Source: Nitrospinaceae bacterium (lineage in GTDB: Bacteria > Nitrospinota > Nitrospinia > Nitrospinales > Nitrospinaceae). Taken from it: a stretch of DNA of 64,000 nt. Of the stretch, positions 16,224 through 26,384 are shown piece by piece. The stretch lies in contig JAJDBJ010000036.1 of the NCBI GenBank assembly GCA_029261395.1, positions 1-64,000 on the forward strand, read 5' to 3'. The position numbers and the translations under genes were made by a program. The stretch's first letter is position 1. Each line of letters starts with the position of its first letter. The notes under the pieces are model-generated. The model ran no database searches and was not told where the DNA came from. It worked only from the letters and a program-made list of their open reading frames with translations.

Positions 16224-17225
16224 TCAGATGGAGGAAGCCGATTCCAGAACCGGAACCAGGCCGAGGTTTTCGATCATTTCAATATCCCGTTTGGGATCCT
16301 GCCCCTTGGTGGTGAGGTAGTTGCCGCCCAGAATGCCGTTGGCACCCGCCGCGAACAATTTTTCCTGCTGATCAGCGAACACTTCTTCCCGACCGCCGCA
16401 CACGAACAGATCCATATGAGGCATCACCAGCCGGTGCAGAGCGATGGTTCTCAGCGCTTCGTACAATTCAATAGGTTCGATGTTTTCCGTCGCGGTGCCC
16501 TTGAGGGGTTTCAGGAAGTTGATGGGGTAGGAATCGGTTTCCAGATCCTTGATGTCGAACACCATCTCCACTCTCTGCTCGTAGGTTTCGCCCATCCCGA
16601 AGATACCGCCGACGCAGACATGTAGCCCTGCATTTTTCGCGTTGCGGATGGCCTGCACTTCATCCTGGTACGAATGAGTGGTGACGATGTTTTCGAAATG
16701 ACTGGCTGCGGTTTCGACGTTGTGGTGGAACCGGTCGAGTCCTGCCGCCTTCAGCTCTTTCAGATGCTCGGTGCTCATCAATCCCAGCGAACAACACACT
16801 TCAATTTTGGTTTCCGCCTTGATCATTCGGATGGCTTCCATCAGCGTGTCCAGCTCCTTGCGGTCGGTCATGGCGGTGCCGGAAGTGACGATGGAAAATT
16901 CGTTGGAACCGAAGGCTTCGGCTTCTTTCGCGGCGGCGAGGATTTCTTCAGGTTTCATCAAGCCGTATTCCGGCGAGTCGGTTTCAAATTTCGACGACTG
17001 GGCGCAGAACCCGCAGTCCTCCTGGCACTTTCCAGACTTGGCGTTGACGATCGAGCAGATTTTAACGGCATTGCCCATATGCTGGTCGCGCACGCGGTCG
17101 GTGCCCTCGAACAGAGCATCCAGCTCATCGCGGTCCAGAGAGCCGAGCTCCAACGCCTGCTCGCGTGAAATACCCTGGCCGGCAAGGCCGGCATTTATCA
17201 TCGATTCAATCAATTCTGTACGCAT
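16224..17225 (-). CDS. bioB: Biotin synthase
   Basis: A 333-residue radical-SAM enzyme. The motif Cys67, Cys71, Cys74 in GKCQEDCGFCAQS binds the [4Fe-4S] cluster that cleaves S-adenosylmethionine. Later motifs (HNVETAASHF, GGIFGMGE, and the Arg/Asn-rich barrel end with GANGILGGNYLTT) match BioB. It inserts sulfur into dethiobiotin, the last step of biotin synthesis. The usual ligands of the second cluster, Cys59-type in CSIVNAKSG and Cys in CCSLG and CVGG, are present. No other bio gene is adjacent, so the pathway is dispersed. Confidence 0.97.
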   Translation of the reverse strand: MRTELIESMINAGLAGQGISREQALELGSLDRDELDALFEGTDRVRDQHMGNAVKICSIVNAKSGKCQEDCGFCAQSSKFETDSPEYGLMKPEEILAAAKEAEAFGSNEFSIVTSGTAMTDRKELDTLMEAIRMIKAETKIEVCCSLGLMSTEHLKELKAAGLDRFHHNVETAASHFENIVTTHSYQDEVQAIRNAKNAGLHVCVGGIFGMGETYEQRVEMVFDIKDLETDSYPINFLKPLKGTATENIEPIELYEALRTIALHRLVMPHMDLFVCGGREEVFADQQEKLFAAGANGILGGNYLTTKGQDPKRDIEMIENLGLVPVLESASSI

Positions 17226-17335
17226 ATTCGAAACCTGAAGAGTGGGTGATCAATTGGATTATCAGCAAAAACCGGGTATCCGCTGATGGGATGCAAAATT
17301 CTAGCATACCCCTCAATTGAATACCAAAACCAAAT

Positions 17336-17449
17336 GCCTCCTACCGGGGAGGCGGCGAATCGCCGCTGATAATTTTAAAACCGTGAATTGCGCGTAAAGA
17401 TCATCGCAAGCTGTCAACCGTCAGCAAGCTCCTTCCCCCGGTAGGGGGC
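17336..17449. repeat. Interspersed element, family A copy 1
   Basis: About 114 bp with imperfect inverted ends (GCCTCCTACCGGGGAGG at the left, the reverse complement of the segment at 17431-17449 at the right). Inside is a hairpin GGCGGCGAATCGCCGC and then the family core starting TTAAAACCGTGAATTGCGC. The same order of parts occurs in the copy at 38962. The element covers the end of the DUF255 gene, whose last ten or so codons are read from its right arm. Confidence 0.7.
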
Positions 17450-19513
17450 GTCCAGCAGGGTTTTCAGTTCCCCGGCGGAGGTGACCGGTGCCCGGCAGGT
17501 GCCGTGTTCGCAGACATAGGCCGTGGCTTTGCCATTCACCACCTTTTTGTCGGCCAGCAGAGGAATACGTTGTTTCTCCGGAGCGTCCTCCCAGGCAAAC
17601 GCAAACACCGCATTCGGGAAGAACCCGGTGCGGATGAGTTTCAGCATGTCGTCAGCGGAGGCGTGATCGCGTGGCGCAACGATGGCTACTTCTTTTTTGC
17701 CGGACAGGTACAGGTGCAGAGTTTGCATCATGAACGGCGAGTTGAGGCCGTACTCCATCATCTCAGCATGAAACGCCACGAAAATATTTTCCGCCCGTTT
17801 TTCCAGACCCAGATCGAGTTTGTAGGCCGACAATTTTAGCAATGCGAGGGCGGCGTTGCTGTTGCCGGAAGGTTCGACTCCGTCGTAACCGGAAATCTGC
17901 CGGACGATCAAATCTTCGCCGTCTTCGGCGGTTTCGTAATAGGCGTGCGGTGCTTTGAATTTGTCGTCGACCGTCTGCATCAGCTCCGCCGCCTTGTCGA
18001 TGTAATCAGGATTGTAGGTGGCTTCGTACAGTTCCAGACAAGCCACGGCGATGGCGGTGTAATCGAACAGATAACCGTCGTACCGTGCCTGACCCTCGCG
18101 CCATCGTCTCAGCAGTTTGCCGTCATCGGTGTGCAGGTGTTTCCAGATAAACGCCAGGGCTTTTTCCGCTTTGACGATGCGGTCGTCATCGGACAACACG
18201 CGACCGGTTCGCGCCATGGCCGAGATCATCAGGCCGTTCCATGAGGTCAGTACTTTGTCATCCAGCAGGGGACGGATACGCTGGCTCCGCGTCTCCAGCA
18301 GGATTTTTCGGCCCTTGGCGATTTCCTCTTTGACCACCGTAACATCCAGCCCCTGTTCTTTTGCCAGTTGCTCCGGGGACCGGGTGACGTTCAGGACATT
18401 GTTGTGCTCCCAGTTGCCTTCTTGGGTGACGTTGTAAAAGGGAAGGACGATGCTTGCCGTCTGCCGGTCCAGCAGAGTTTCGATTTCGCCCTGCGACCAC
18501 ACGTAAAACTTGCCTTCCACGCCTTCGCTGTCGGCGTCCTCCGCGCTGTAAAATCCGCCGTCGGGATGCGTCATGTCGCGGTCGATGTACTCCAGCACGT
18601 CGTTGGCGTATTCTGCGTATTCGGATTTGCCGGTGACCTGATAGGCTTCAATCAGGGCGGTGACGAACAGTGAGTTGTCGTACAGCATTTTTTCGAAATG
18701 CGGCACCAGCCAGTGGTAGTCGGTGCTGTAGCGTGCCAGGCCGCCGCCGATCTGATCGTAGATGCCGCCATGCTTCATGGCCTTCAGGGTGTTCTCCGCC
18801 ATCTCCAGGCTGAGTGCGTCGCCGGTTCGATGATGGTGTCTGAGCAGTTGGGACAGCCCCATCGACGGCGGAAACTTGTTCTGCGGTTGAAAGCGGAAGC
18901 CGTGGTGCAGGGTGTCGTACTGATCGCCGTACAGTTTGCGTGCTTTGTCCTCGCCGGCAAACCCAAGCGAGTCCAGTTCGCCGCTCGGTTCCTGCATGGC
19001 GGAATTTTTGAGATAGGTGATCAGCCCGTCGGTTTGTTTGGCGATCTTCGCCTGATCGTTTTTCCAGATGTCATCAAGAAAGCGGAGTACGTCGGCAAAA
19101 GACGGCCGGTTGAACTTCTTGATGGGCGGGAAATAGGTGCCGCCGTAAAACGGAACGCCGTCCGGGGTGACGAAAATGTTCAGCGGCCAGCCGCCCTGTT
19201 GTCCCATCGCCTGAATCGCTTTCATATAAATGCCGTCGACATCCGGCCGTTCTTCGCGGTCGACTTTGATGGCGTAGAAGTTGGCGTTCAGGAATTCCGC
19301 CAGCTTCGGATCTTCAAACGATTCCCGTTCCATGACATGGCACCAGTGACAGGTGGCGTAGCCGATGCTGACCAGTACCGGCTTGTTGTCCTTTTTGGCG
19401 AGGGCGAAGGCTTCATCGCCCCATGGGTGCCAGTTGACGGGATTGTGAGCGTGTTGCAGAAGATACGGGCTTTTTTCGTGGATCAGTTGATTGGTGTATT
19501 TGGGGTCACCCAT
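17414..19513 (-). CDS. DUF255 / YyaL-type thioredoxin-domain protein
   Basis: A 699-residue protein. The N-terminal thioredoxin-like domain begins with [14 protein letters not shown] and carries CHWCHVM (Cys55, Cys58). A long alpha/alpha-barrel region resembling glycoside-hydrolase-like N-acylglucosamine epimerases follows. This is the conserved spermatogenesis-associated 20 / YyaL family, whose biochemical role is not established. Its start overlaps the end of aroA by 8 bases, so the two are translated together. Its last codons, encoding [10 protein letters not shown], come from an interspersed repeat, which suggests the original C-terminus was changed by insertion. Confidence 0.9.
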   Translation of the reverse strand: MGDPKYTNQLIHEKSPYLLQHAHNPVNWHPWGDEAFALAKKDNKPVLVSIGYATCHWCHVMERESFEDPKLAEFLNANFYAIKVDREERPDVDGIYMKAIQAMGQQGGWPLNIFVTPDGVPFYGGTYFPPIKKFNRPSFADVLRFLDDIWKNDQAKIAKQTDGLITYLKNSAMQEPSGELDSLGFAGEDKARKLYGDQYDTLHHGFRFQPQNKFPPSMGLSQLLRHHHRTGDALSLEMAENTLKAMKHGGIYDQIGGGLARYSTDYHWLVPHFEKMLYDNSLFVTALIEAYQVTGKSEYAEYANDVLEYIDRDMTHPDGGFYSAEDADSEGVEGKFYVWSQGEIETLLDRQTASIVLPFYNVTQEGNWEHNNVLNVTRSPEQLAKEQGLDVTVVKEEIAKGRKILLETRSQRIRPLLDDKVLTSWNGLMISAMARTGRVLSDDDRIVKAEKALAFIWKHLHTDDGKLLRRWREGQARYDGYLFDYTAIAVACLELYEATYNPDYIDKAAELMQTVDDKFKAPHAYYETAEDGEDLIVRQISGYDGVEPSGNSNAALALLKLSAYKLDLGLEKRAENIFVAFHAEMMEYGLNSPFMMQTLHLYLSGKKEVAIVAPRDHASADDMLKLIRTGFFPNAVFAFAWEDAPEKQRIPLLADKKVVNGKATAYVCEHGTCRAPVTSAGELKTLLDAPYRGKELADG

Positions 19514-20765
19514 AGAGTTCCTGAAAGCGCTCGAAGAAGTCTGGGAACGATTTGTCGACGCACCGGGGATTCTTGATTTTCACACCCGGGATGCCGAGGC
19601 CGGCTACCGCAAAACTCATCGCCATGCGATGGTCGTCGTAGGTTTCTATCTCAGCAGGTTGATGCGTCCCCGGCTCGATGATGATAAAATCCTCCCCCGC
19701 CTCGACGGAGGCACCCAATCGGGTGAGCTCGTTTGCCAAAGCGGCGATTCGGTCGGTTTCCTTGATTCTCAGGTTGGCGATTCCGGTCATTGTGGTTTTC
19801 CCTTTGGCGAACAGCGCGACCACCGCCAAAGTCTGGACCACATCCGGCATGTCGTTCATATGGATGGTGATTCCGCGCAAAGGATTTCCAAAAACGGTAA
19901 TTTTTTCTCCGGTGCGTTTCACTTCGCAACCCATTTGCTCGAGTGCGTCCGGGAAATGGATGTCTCCCTGGACACTATCCATATTGAGATTGGTGACCGA
20001 TACCTCCCCGCCTGTAACTGCTGCTGCCGCAAAGAAGTAGGAGGCGCTGGAGGCGTCGCCTTCCACGTCGTAGGACCGGGCACGGTAACGCTGGCCCGCA
20101 GGAACGGTGAACTTCCGGTAAAACTCATTGAGTACAGAAACCCCGAAGGTCTGCATGATGTCGAGGGTGATGTCGATATAGGACTTGGAAGTCAGCTCGC
20201 CTTCGATATTGATGACGGTATCGTTTTGAAAATAGGGAGCCGAAAGGAGCAGGGAGGTGAGGTATTGACTGCTTTTGTCCCCGGCCAGTGAGACCACTCC
20301 TCCCGGGGGGGTGCCTCCGTGAATCTCGATAGGGGGGCATTGGTTTCCCTTGATGGATTCGACTTTCAGATGCATCTGCCGCAGGCAGGTCAACAGGTCC
20401 TCGATGGGCCGCTCCTGCATGCGCGTGTCACCCGTCAGGCGCGTGATTCCCGGAGCCAGGGTGGCCAGGGTGGTCAGAAACCGCATGGTGGTCCCGGCGT
20501 TGCCGATAGAGATTTCCCGGTCGGGAAGGCTCAGTTTTCCGCCCTGACCTTGCACCACAGCCGCTTTTGCCTCTTCCTCTACAGGGACGCCGAACTGGAG
20601 CAAGGCCTCCCGCATGTAGCGGGTATCGTCACTGAATAGCGGGTTTTCCAGGCGTACGGTGCCGTCTGCCAGTGCCGCCACGATATAGGCGCGGTTGGTG
20701 TAGCTTTTTGAGGGCGGTGCCGCCACGGTGGCGCGGAGGGTTGAAGCGGGTTGAATTTCGATCAA
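19506..20765 (-). CDS. aroA: 3-phosphoshikimate 1-carboxyvinyltransferase (EPSP synthase)
   Basis: A protein of about 420 residues with EPSP synthase motifs: [17 protein letters not shown] near the start, [10 protein letters not shown] (PEP/shikimate-binding), RPIEDLL, and [10 protein letters not shown] near the C-terminus. It joins shikimate 3-phosphate and phosphoenolpyruvate in the shikimate pathway. I choose the TTG at 20765 (protein starting IEIQPAST) because GAGGTG lies about 7 bases upstream; the frame also opens five codons earlier at a GTG without a ribosome site. It overlaps the downstream DUF255 gene by 8 bases. Confidence 0.96.
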   Translation of the reverse strand: MIEIQPASTLRATVAAPPSKSYTNRAYIVAALADGTVRLENPLFSDDTRYMREALLQFGVPVEEEAKAAVVQGQGGKLSLPDREISIGNAGTTMRFLTTLATLAPGITRLTGDTRMQERPIEDLLTCLRQMHLKVESIKGNQCPPIEIHGGTPPGGVVSLAGDKSSQYLTSLLLSAPYFQNDTVINIEGELTSKSYIDITLDIMQTFGVSVLNEFYRKFTVPAGQRYRARSYDVEGDASSASYFFAAAAVTGGEVSVTNLNMDSVQGDIHFPDALEQMGCEVKRTGEKITVFGNPLRGITIHMNDMPDVVQTLAVVALFAKGKTTMTGIANLRIKETDRIAALANELTRLGASVEAGEDFIIIEPGTHQPAEIETYDDHRMAMSFAVAGLGIPGVKIKNPRCVDKSFPDFFERFQELYG

Positions 20766-20857
20766 GGGAACACCTCGCACGAGATAATTAACTGTTTCAA
20801 ACCATGGGTAAACGGGGCAACTATATCACAAACTCCGCAGTGCCGGGTGCCGCTTGC

Positions 20858-20886
20858 TTGTATCCCCATAGAGCTTTTGCTATGAT
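20858..20886 (+). promoter_or_regulatory. Predicted sigma-70-type promoter with extended -10
   Basis: TTGTAT at 20858, a 17-base spacer ending in TGC, and TATGAT at 20881 form a promoter with an extended -10. It points towards the membrane-protein gene at 20961, about 75 bases away. Recognised by eye only. Confidence 0.5.
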
Positions 20887-20960
20887 GGCCCCATTAAGCG
20901 GAGCCGAGTCAAAGTGTTGGTTTTAAGATTCAGAAGTTTTTCGCTGTGCGGGAAAATGGT

Positions 20961-21257
20961 ATGCGAAAGTTGATATCCAAATGGCATGATCTCGTGGCTT
21001 GGTGGGAAAACAAGTCACCCCAGGAACAAGGTCGGCTCAGATCGTTCATTCCGTGGATTCTGTATGCCGTCGCGGTTTTGTATGGCGTGGTCTATTTATC
21101 GATCCTCAATTCAGTCAACCGGTACAAGACGGGGACGACGGTCAAAACCTGGTTCGGCGGTGACTTGCCGGAAATTCAGCAACAGAAAATGAAGCAAGCC
21201 AAAGACATTAAGGACAGTTTCAAGAAATTGCGCAAACAGGTTTCCGGTAACCGGTGA
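20961..21257 (+). CDS. Single-pass membrane protein of unknown function
   Basis: A 98-residue protein. A charged N-terminal part (MRKLISKWHDLVAWWENKSP) is followed by a membrane helix around FIPWILYAVAVLYGVVYLSIL and a Lys-rich C-terminal tail that may form a short coiled coil. The ATG at 20961 has GGGAA about 8 bases upstream. I do not recognise a family. It precedes a polytopic membrane gene by 60 bases on the same strand and likely shares its transcript. Confidence 0.65.
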   Translation: MRKLISKWHDLVAWWENKSPQEQGRLRSFIPWILYAVAVLYGVVYLSILNSVNRYKTGTTVKTWFGGDLPEIQQQKMKQAKDIKDSFKKLRKQVSGNR

Positions 21258-21317
21258 GCGCCTGAGGGCGCCCAACTTTATTAAAGTGGATTGAGATAGG
21301 AGAGTTTCCGTACCCAG

Positions 21318-21857
21318 ATGAAGCGTCTCATCTATATTTCTAACTGGCTGTACCTTTTCTCGCTGAGCCTCTGGGTCGGCGGGATGTTTTTGTTGGGAAT
21401 TTTGACGGAAATCGTAGTCCGGATCAAACTCAAAGACCACAAGCCGCTGGCCAGTAGTGTCATGAACGGCATCATGGACGCGTTTAACGTTCATATCATT
21501 TACTGGTGCATGGGGTTGATGGTGACCGCTGTAGTGATCAAGTTTCTGGCGGATAAAAATGGCTGGGCCGGATACGTGGAAATGGTGGTGACCAAAAAGA
21601 GATACACCAAGGAAGTATTGCTGGCGATTATGGTGGTGGTGGCGTTGTATGTCGGCAGTGTTCTGCGTCCGCAAATGCATGATCTGGACCAGCAGAAAAA
21701 AGCTAATCCCGCGGATGTCAGGCTACAGACCCAGTTTGACAGTTACCATAGTCGGCTAACCTGGTTTTACACGGTCAATATGCTTCTAGGGCTTTCCCTG
21801 TTTTATATACACGGCAAAGAGATGACCCGGTTTAGAGAAGATCCCGGCGCCCAATGA
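21318..21857 (+). CDS. DUF4149-like four-helix membrane protein
   Basis: A 179-residue protein with about four hydrophobic helices. The first helix reads LFSLSLWVGGMFLLGI, resembling the LWxGG signature of the DUF4149/TMEM205-like family of small membrane proteins. The others lie near residues 60-75, 100-115 and 150-165. The family's function is unknown. It sits between a single-pass membrane gene and a SUMF1-fold gene on the same strand with short gaps, suggesting one operon that runs to the ThyX-like gene. Confidence 0.6.
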   Translation: MKRLIYISNWLYLFSLSLWVGGMFLLGILTEIVVRIKLKDHKPLASSVMNGIMDAFNVHIIYWCMGLMVTAVVIKFLADKNGWAGYVEMVVTKKRYTKEVLLAIMVVVALYVGSVLRPQMHDLDQQKKANPADVRLQTQFDSYHSRLTWFYTVNMLLGLSLFYIHGKEMTRFREDPGAQ

Positions 21858-21894
21858 GCTTTTCCCCCTTATTTTAATTTACCGCAGGAAGATT

Positions 21895-22827
21895 TTGTTA
21901 CTGTTAATTGTCAGCCGTACCCAGTCTGTTGTTTGTTGGATGCTCCTTGGTTTGTTTTTTATTCTGGGAGTACCGCCTGTTGTCCAGGCAGGCACCCCGG
22001 AAGAATCGGTCGATTCCAATAGCGATTTTTCGGATATGGTGCAAATTCCAGGGGGCCGATTCAGAATGGGTTTGTCCTTCAAACAGAGCAATCAGATACT
22101 GGATATGTGCACCAAAGTGGACAAGAACTGCACCCGCTGGTGGTTCAAGGATGAGTTGCCGGGCCATTTTGTTGACGTGGACAAATACTGGATCGATATT
22201 TACGAGGTCACCAACGAAAAATATCTGGAATTTGTGAAAGCCACCGGGCACCGACCGGCGCTGGACGACACTTGCAAAACCGATGCCTGCTGGCAGGGTA
22301 ATCTATGGAAGGGAAATGGCTTTCCCAAAAAAATCCGTAACCAGCCTGTGGCTCAGGTGAATTGGTATGATGCCGTGGCCTATTGCAAATGGCGGGGCAA
22401 ACGTCTGCCTACCGAAGCGGAATGGGAAAAGGCCGCACGCGGACCCTCGGGTAACATGTACCCCTGGGGCAACAAACCGCCGCCCGGCAAGGCGACCTAT
22501 CGCCGGAAATGGCGGGGGGTTCATACCCTGACCGATGTCGGGAGCTATCCTACCGGTGTGTCGATTTACGGGGTGCATGATTTGGCCGGCAATGTCTGGG
22601 AGTGGGTGGCCGATTGGTATGACCGGAATTATTATAAAAAGAAAATCAACTACAACCCGAAAGGGCCGAAGACCGGAAAGTTCAAGGTGGTGCGGGGCGG
22701 ATCATGGGTGAATTACGCCGACACCCTGCACAGTGCATTCCGCCGCTGGAGCCGTCCCGAAGTCCTCTTCAATGACACCGGTTTTAGGTGTGCCAAAGAC
22801 CCCATCGATGAAACCCAAACGAACTGA
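21895..22827 (+). CDS. Exported SUMF1/FGE-sulfatase-fold protein (1 of 3)
   Basis: A 310-residue protein with a signal peptide (hydrophobic stretch WMLLGLFFILGV, then VVQA). From residue 45 on it is a formylglycine-generating-enzyme fold domain: VQIPGGRFRMG, IDIYEVTNEKYLEF, KRLPTEAEWEKAARG, HDLAGNVWEWVADWY, VVRGGSW and the end GFRCA. The paired catalytic Cys of true FGE are not evident, so it is probably a related binding or modifying protein. Start is a TTG with AGGAAG close by; a CTG two codons on is an alternative. Its last 20 bases overlap the ThyX-like gene. Confidence 0.87.
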   Translation: MLLLIVSRTQSVVCWMLLGLFFILGVPPVVQAGTPEESVDSNSDFSDMVQIPGGRFRMGLSFKQSNQILDMCTKVDKNCTRWWFKDELPGHFVDVDKYWIDIYEVTNEKYLEFVKATGHRPALDDTCKTDACWQGNLWKGNGFPKKIRNQPVAQVNWYDAVAYCKWRGKRLPTEAEWEKAARGPSGNMYPWGNKPPPGKATYRRKWRGVHTLTDVGSYPTGVSIYGVHDLAGNVWEWVADWYDRNYYKKKINYNPKGPKTGKFKVVRGGSWVNYADTLHSAFRRWSRPEVLFNDTGFRCAKDPIDETQTN

Positions 22828-24472
22828 TGAATTAACCGACCACGAGAAAACCATCCTCGCTCCTTATTTGACGGACGTGGACGCCAAAGTGTTTTCTCTG
22901 AAGAACCTCAACCCGGAGGTGATCGGCGCCGCACTTGCCCGATACAGCCGGGCTCCGACTGGATTCAAGGAGACGGTGGCACGCGAATTCCTCAATCCCG
23001 ACGGCACCCCCAACGACGTTAAAGGCAGTGAGATGATCGACCGCGTCGTCAACAAGTTCGGCGACGAGTCGGTGGCGGAGTTGGCGGTCGCCCCGCTGTG
23101 CATCGAGGAAACTTCCAACCTGATGACGAAAATCATCGAAGACTGCCGCATCGGCGGTTCGCCCATCGAAGAGTCCACCCGTTATGTATTGTACGACCAG
23201 CAGAGGGAAGGGCGATGGCGTTACGTCTGTCCGGCCAACATCATGGCTTCCGGTTTGAAGGATTCCTATGTGCAGACCATGGATTTTATTTTTGAGACCT
23301 ACGCCGGTATGGTCGAGCCGATGCAGGGCCTGTTCCGGAAACGCCTGCCTGCGGAAAAATTTCAAATTGAAGTGGAACGCAATGGCGGAACCCAAAAAGC
23401 CGGGCTGAATGATCTGGAAGACGACAACGAGCGCCGGGCGCACCGCATCGCCTACAGCTTCACCATGCGCAGTGCGGCATGCGACGTGATCCGGTGCATC
23501 CTGCCTGCCGCGACTCAGGCCAACATGGGAATCGTCGGTAATGGCCGGTTTTTTTCCGGGCTTATTTCCAAATTGCTCAGTCAGGATTTGAACGAGGCGG
23601 AGGATCTGGCCGGGAAGATCAAGGAAGCGCTCGACTCGCAGATTCCGACGTTCATCAAACGCGCCGCCAAAAGAGAATACCGGATGGACATCGACCGCGC
23701 CATGCGGACTCTGTGCAACGGTTTGTTTCAGGGAGTGGCCATCGAATCGTCGCCCGAGGTGGTTCTGCTGGAGGACAAAGATGAGGAGTATTCGATCAAT
23801 CTCCTGGCATCGATGATCTTTCCTTACGTCCAACACTCGACCGAACAGATTCGCGGGATCGTCCGCGCTCTGCCGGAAGACAAGCGCCAGGAAATTTTTT
23901 CCATCTACATCGGTGATCGAAAATCGAAACGGGATCGTCCGGGTCGCGCGCTGGAATACGGGTACCCCATCAACTTCGATATCGTTGCTGGTTTCGCCGA
24001 GTACCGTGACCTGCAGAGGCATCGCATGCTGACCCAGCAGAGACAGGATATGGGAGTTCTGCTCGGCTATTCGATACCCGAAGAGATTCAGGAGATCGGC
24101 AAAGGCGAGGTGGCGCAGGAATGCTTCGAGCGGGCGGAGAGTTTGTACAACGATTTGCTACGCGCCGGCATGCGGGCCGAAGCGCAATACGCTTCCCTGT
24201 TCAATCATTTTATCCGCTGGAACATAGGAATGAATCTGAGAGAGCTGGGCCATTTCACCGAACTGCGCACGCAGAAGGCGGGGCACCCCAAATACCGCCG
24301 CGTCTGCCAGACTATGACTAAACTGTACCTGCAACGCCACCCGGAGATGGCGCCGGTGCTCAAGTACGTGGATTACAACGATTATGATCAGGGTATCACC
24401 CGCGCCGAACAGGAAGCCCGCACCGCCCGCAAAAGTCTCGCCTCCGGCGTCTTCGATGATATGGATGAATAG
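22808..24472 (+). CDS. Tandem (double-domain) ThyX-like protein
   Basis: A 554-residue protein made of two ThyX-like halves. The first half keeps EESTRYV (121-127) and YVCP but lacks the upstream RHR. The second half keeps RHR at 404-406 and the helix MNLRELGHFTELRTQKAGHP but lacks the SxRY part, reading RHRMLTQQRQDM. Canonical ThyX, the FAD-dependent thymidylate synthase, has both in one chain. So this may be an intramolecular dimer with fewer active sites, or a protein with another role. The ATG lies 20 bases inside the preceding gene, which points to coupled translation. Long upstream frames would read through the SUMF1 gene and are unlikely. Confidence 0.8.
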   Translation: MKPKRTDELTDHEKTILAPYLTDVDAKVFSLKNLNPEVIGAALARYSRAPTGFKETVAREFLNPDGTPNDVKGSEMIDRVVNKFGDESVAELAVAPLCIEETSNLMTKIIEDCRIGGSPIEESTRYVLYDQQREGRWRYVCPANIMASGLKDSYVQTMDFIFETYAGMVEPMQGLFRKRLPAEKFQIEVERNGGTQKAGLNDLEDDNERRAHRIAYSFTMRSAACDVIRCILPAATQANMGIVGNGRFFSGLISKLLSQDLNEAEDLAGKIKEALDSQIPTFIKRAAKREYRMDIDRAMRTLCNGLFQGVAIESSPEVVLLEDKDEEYSINLLASMIFPYVQHSTEQIRGIVRALPEDKRQEIFSIYIGDRKSKRDRPGRALEYGYPINFDIVAGFAEYRDLQRHRMLTQQRQDMGVLLGYSIPEEIQEIGKGEVAQECFERAESLYNDLLRAGMRAEAQYASLFNHFIRWNIGMNLRELGHFTELRTQKAGHPKYRRVCQTMTKLYLQRHPEMAPVLKYVDYNDYDQGITRAEQEARTARKSLASGVFDDMDE

Positions 24473-24514
24473 AGAAACGAAGCGCTTCTTACGGATTGTC
24501 AGGGGATTGAATTT

Positions 24515-25876
24515 TTAAGCCGAGGGATTTTTTTTGAACACAACTTTGTTGCGTCCGCTGTTTTTGGCTTCGTAGAGGCGTTGGTCGGCCTGCTTGATGA
24601 CATCATCCGTTTTCAAGCCTTTTTTGTTGTACACGCTCAAGCCGAAACTGAGAGTGACGGGAATTTTTTTATCCTTATAAGTAAAGACCTCTTTTTCGAT
24701 CTTGTCTCTTAGTTTTTCCGCAAGAATCGCTCCGTTTCCCAGATCCGTTTCCGGGAGCAGGATGATAAATTCCTCTCCACCCCACCGCGATACAATATCC
24801 TGTTTACGGGAGTTATTGCTCAGCATACGGGCGATGTCAGTAAGAATCTGATCCCCCGCATCGTGGCCGAAGGTATCGTTGATCTCTTTAAACTTATCGA
24901 TATCGCCCATGATAATGGTAAAAGGATTTTTGTTACGGTCGAACCGGACTTTCTCGTACTCCAGTTTTTCCGCCAACCCCCGGCGGTTCGGAAGATCGGT
25001 TAAGGGGTCGGTGCGAACGGAAACTTCCAGCTTCTTTTTGAGATCCAGCAATTCCTGGATCAACTGTTCCTTTTTTTCCTGCTCGGCTTTTCTTTCGCTG
25101 ATGTTTTCCAAGGTGCCGAAAGTGATCTTGCCGTGGTCGTCGAACAGGAAGCGGGAACGCAGTTGTACCCAGACTGAATTTTTATCGGGCCGTATGATTC
25201 GACACTCAATAGAGATCTCCCGTTCTTCCTTGGCGGCAAGCTCCCAGGTTCGGAAGACTTGCTCTTTGTCTTCAGGATGAATGGGTTGCCACCAGGGGTT
25301 CCCCAGTGTCTCGGTCATGGGGCGTCCGGTGATGATCTGCCAAGCCGGGTTGACGTAAGTCATCAGGTCGTTGGGGTCGGCATGAAAGATGCCGATGGGT
25401 GAGGACTGACTGATTTCCCGGAACCGTTTTTCCCGCATCCTCAGCTGATTTTCCTGGGCTTTGCGCGCCGTGTTGTCGATGGCCAGTCCATTATATTTCA
25501 CCACGTTGCCAGCCGGGTCCAGCACCGGGGCTTCGTGAATGTCCAGCCAGATCTTCTCGCCGCTTTTGCTTTTGATTTCCACATTGTAGGGCTTGACATG
25601 TTTGCCGCTGAACTGGGGGAACTCGGACCTTAGAATCACTTCTTTATTGGTTAGATGCTCGGTCAGGTATTTTTTCCAGTTTTTTTTGAATTCCTCCGGC
25701 TCGTAACCCAAAACCTTACTGATTGTCGGGCTGATGTAGGTCAGCCCCCCTTCCGCGTTGCGGGAAAAGAAATAGAACTTAAAGATCTTTTCAAAAATTT
25801 TGAAGAATTGAGGAAGGTCTTCATCAAGAAAATCAGCATCCTGAATGTCAAAATTTAGGTCTTCCGGTCTCATTGC
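24515..25876 (-). CDS. PAS-PAS-GGDEF diguanylate cyclase
   Basis: About 453 residues. Two PAS domains come first: one around YFFSRNAEGGLTYISPTIS, with a PAC-like end at KSGEKIWLDIHEA, and a second around SPIGIFHADPNDLMTYVNPA. A GGDEF domain with active-site GGEEF follows. RKQD lies five residues before GGEEF, so the allosteric inhibitory site for cyclic-di-GMP is intact. It should make cyclic-di-GMP from two GTP. No membrane helix is seen, so it senses a cytoplasmic signal. The frame opens 29 codons earlier at a TTG without ribosome site; I prefer the ATG encoding MRPEDLNF. Confidence 0.9.
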   Translation of the reverse strand, partial: AMRPEDLNFDIQDADFLDEDLPQFFKIFEKIFKFYFFSRNAEGGLTYISPTISKVLGYEPEEFKKNWKKYLTEHLTNKEVILRSEFPQFSGKHVKPYNVEIKSKSGEKIWLDIHEAPVLDPAGNVVKYNGLAIDNTARKAQENQLRMREKRFREISQSSPIGIFHADPNDLMTYVNPAWQIITGRPMTETLGNPWWQPIHPEDKEQVFRTWELAAKEEREISIECRIIRPDKNSVWVQLRSRFLFDDHGKITFGTLENISERKAEQEKKEQLIQELLDLKKKLEVSVRTDPLTDLPNRRGLAEKLEYEKVRFDRNKNPFTIIMGDIDKFKEINDTFGHDAGDQILTDIARMLSNNSRKQDIVSRWGGEEFIILLPETDLGNGAILAEKLRDKIEKEVFTYKDKKIPVTLSFGLSVYNKKGLKTDDVIKQADQRLYEAKNSGRNKVVFKKNPSA

Positions 25877-26384
25877 AATCACTTTAGAGGCTAAGGGTCT
25901 GAAAATGGATATTTTAATTGTCTTTTTGAGACTCCGGTAAACAAAGAATCCCAATGTTTTCAAATATTTTCGTTAATTCATTCTAACCCGCCCTATTTAT
26001 GTTTTCAATTATTTTAGGGGAGTTCGGGGGATCAGGCAGGATGTGCCGCGATTATCATTTATCATTTAAAATCAATAGTTTAAGTGGGTTTTGACGGGTT
26101 GGTTGGGAGACGGCTGAGCCCTCCCCTCAGTTCAGTGGTTTTTGGGGCGATATGTGGGTTGCCTCATCGATTACTCCTGTCATGATTTGATAAGAGCCTT
26201 AGCCCAGATTTCGATCCTGCTAGCTTGGCCCTGTGGAGAGCCCTCCTTCAGGACAGTTGTTTTCAGCCGAAGTTATAGTTTTGTTTTTTGAACCGCAATT
26301 ATTAAGAAATTCCCCATTGAAAAATGGTCATAAACGCGATTGTGTGCTAGTCTCTAGGGCTTATTTCAGCCTGAGTCAATTTTT
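25877..26384. other. Intergenic region between GGDEF gene and pntA
   Basis: About 500 bases without a credible gene on either strand. All frames are broken by stops. It is divergent: the GGDEF gene leaves to the left and pntA to the right, so both promoters should lie here. I see no terminator, tRNA or riboswitch fold that I can support. Confidence 0.4.

Noticed and set aside
22832-24022. A 396-residue minus-strand frame inside the ThyX-like gene
   Set aside because: It is antisense to a gene with clear family motifs and shows no motifs itself.
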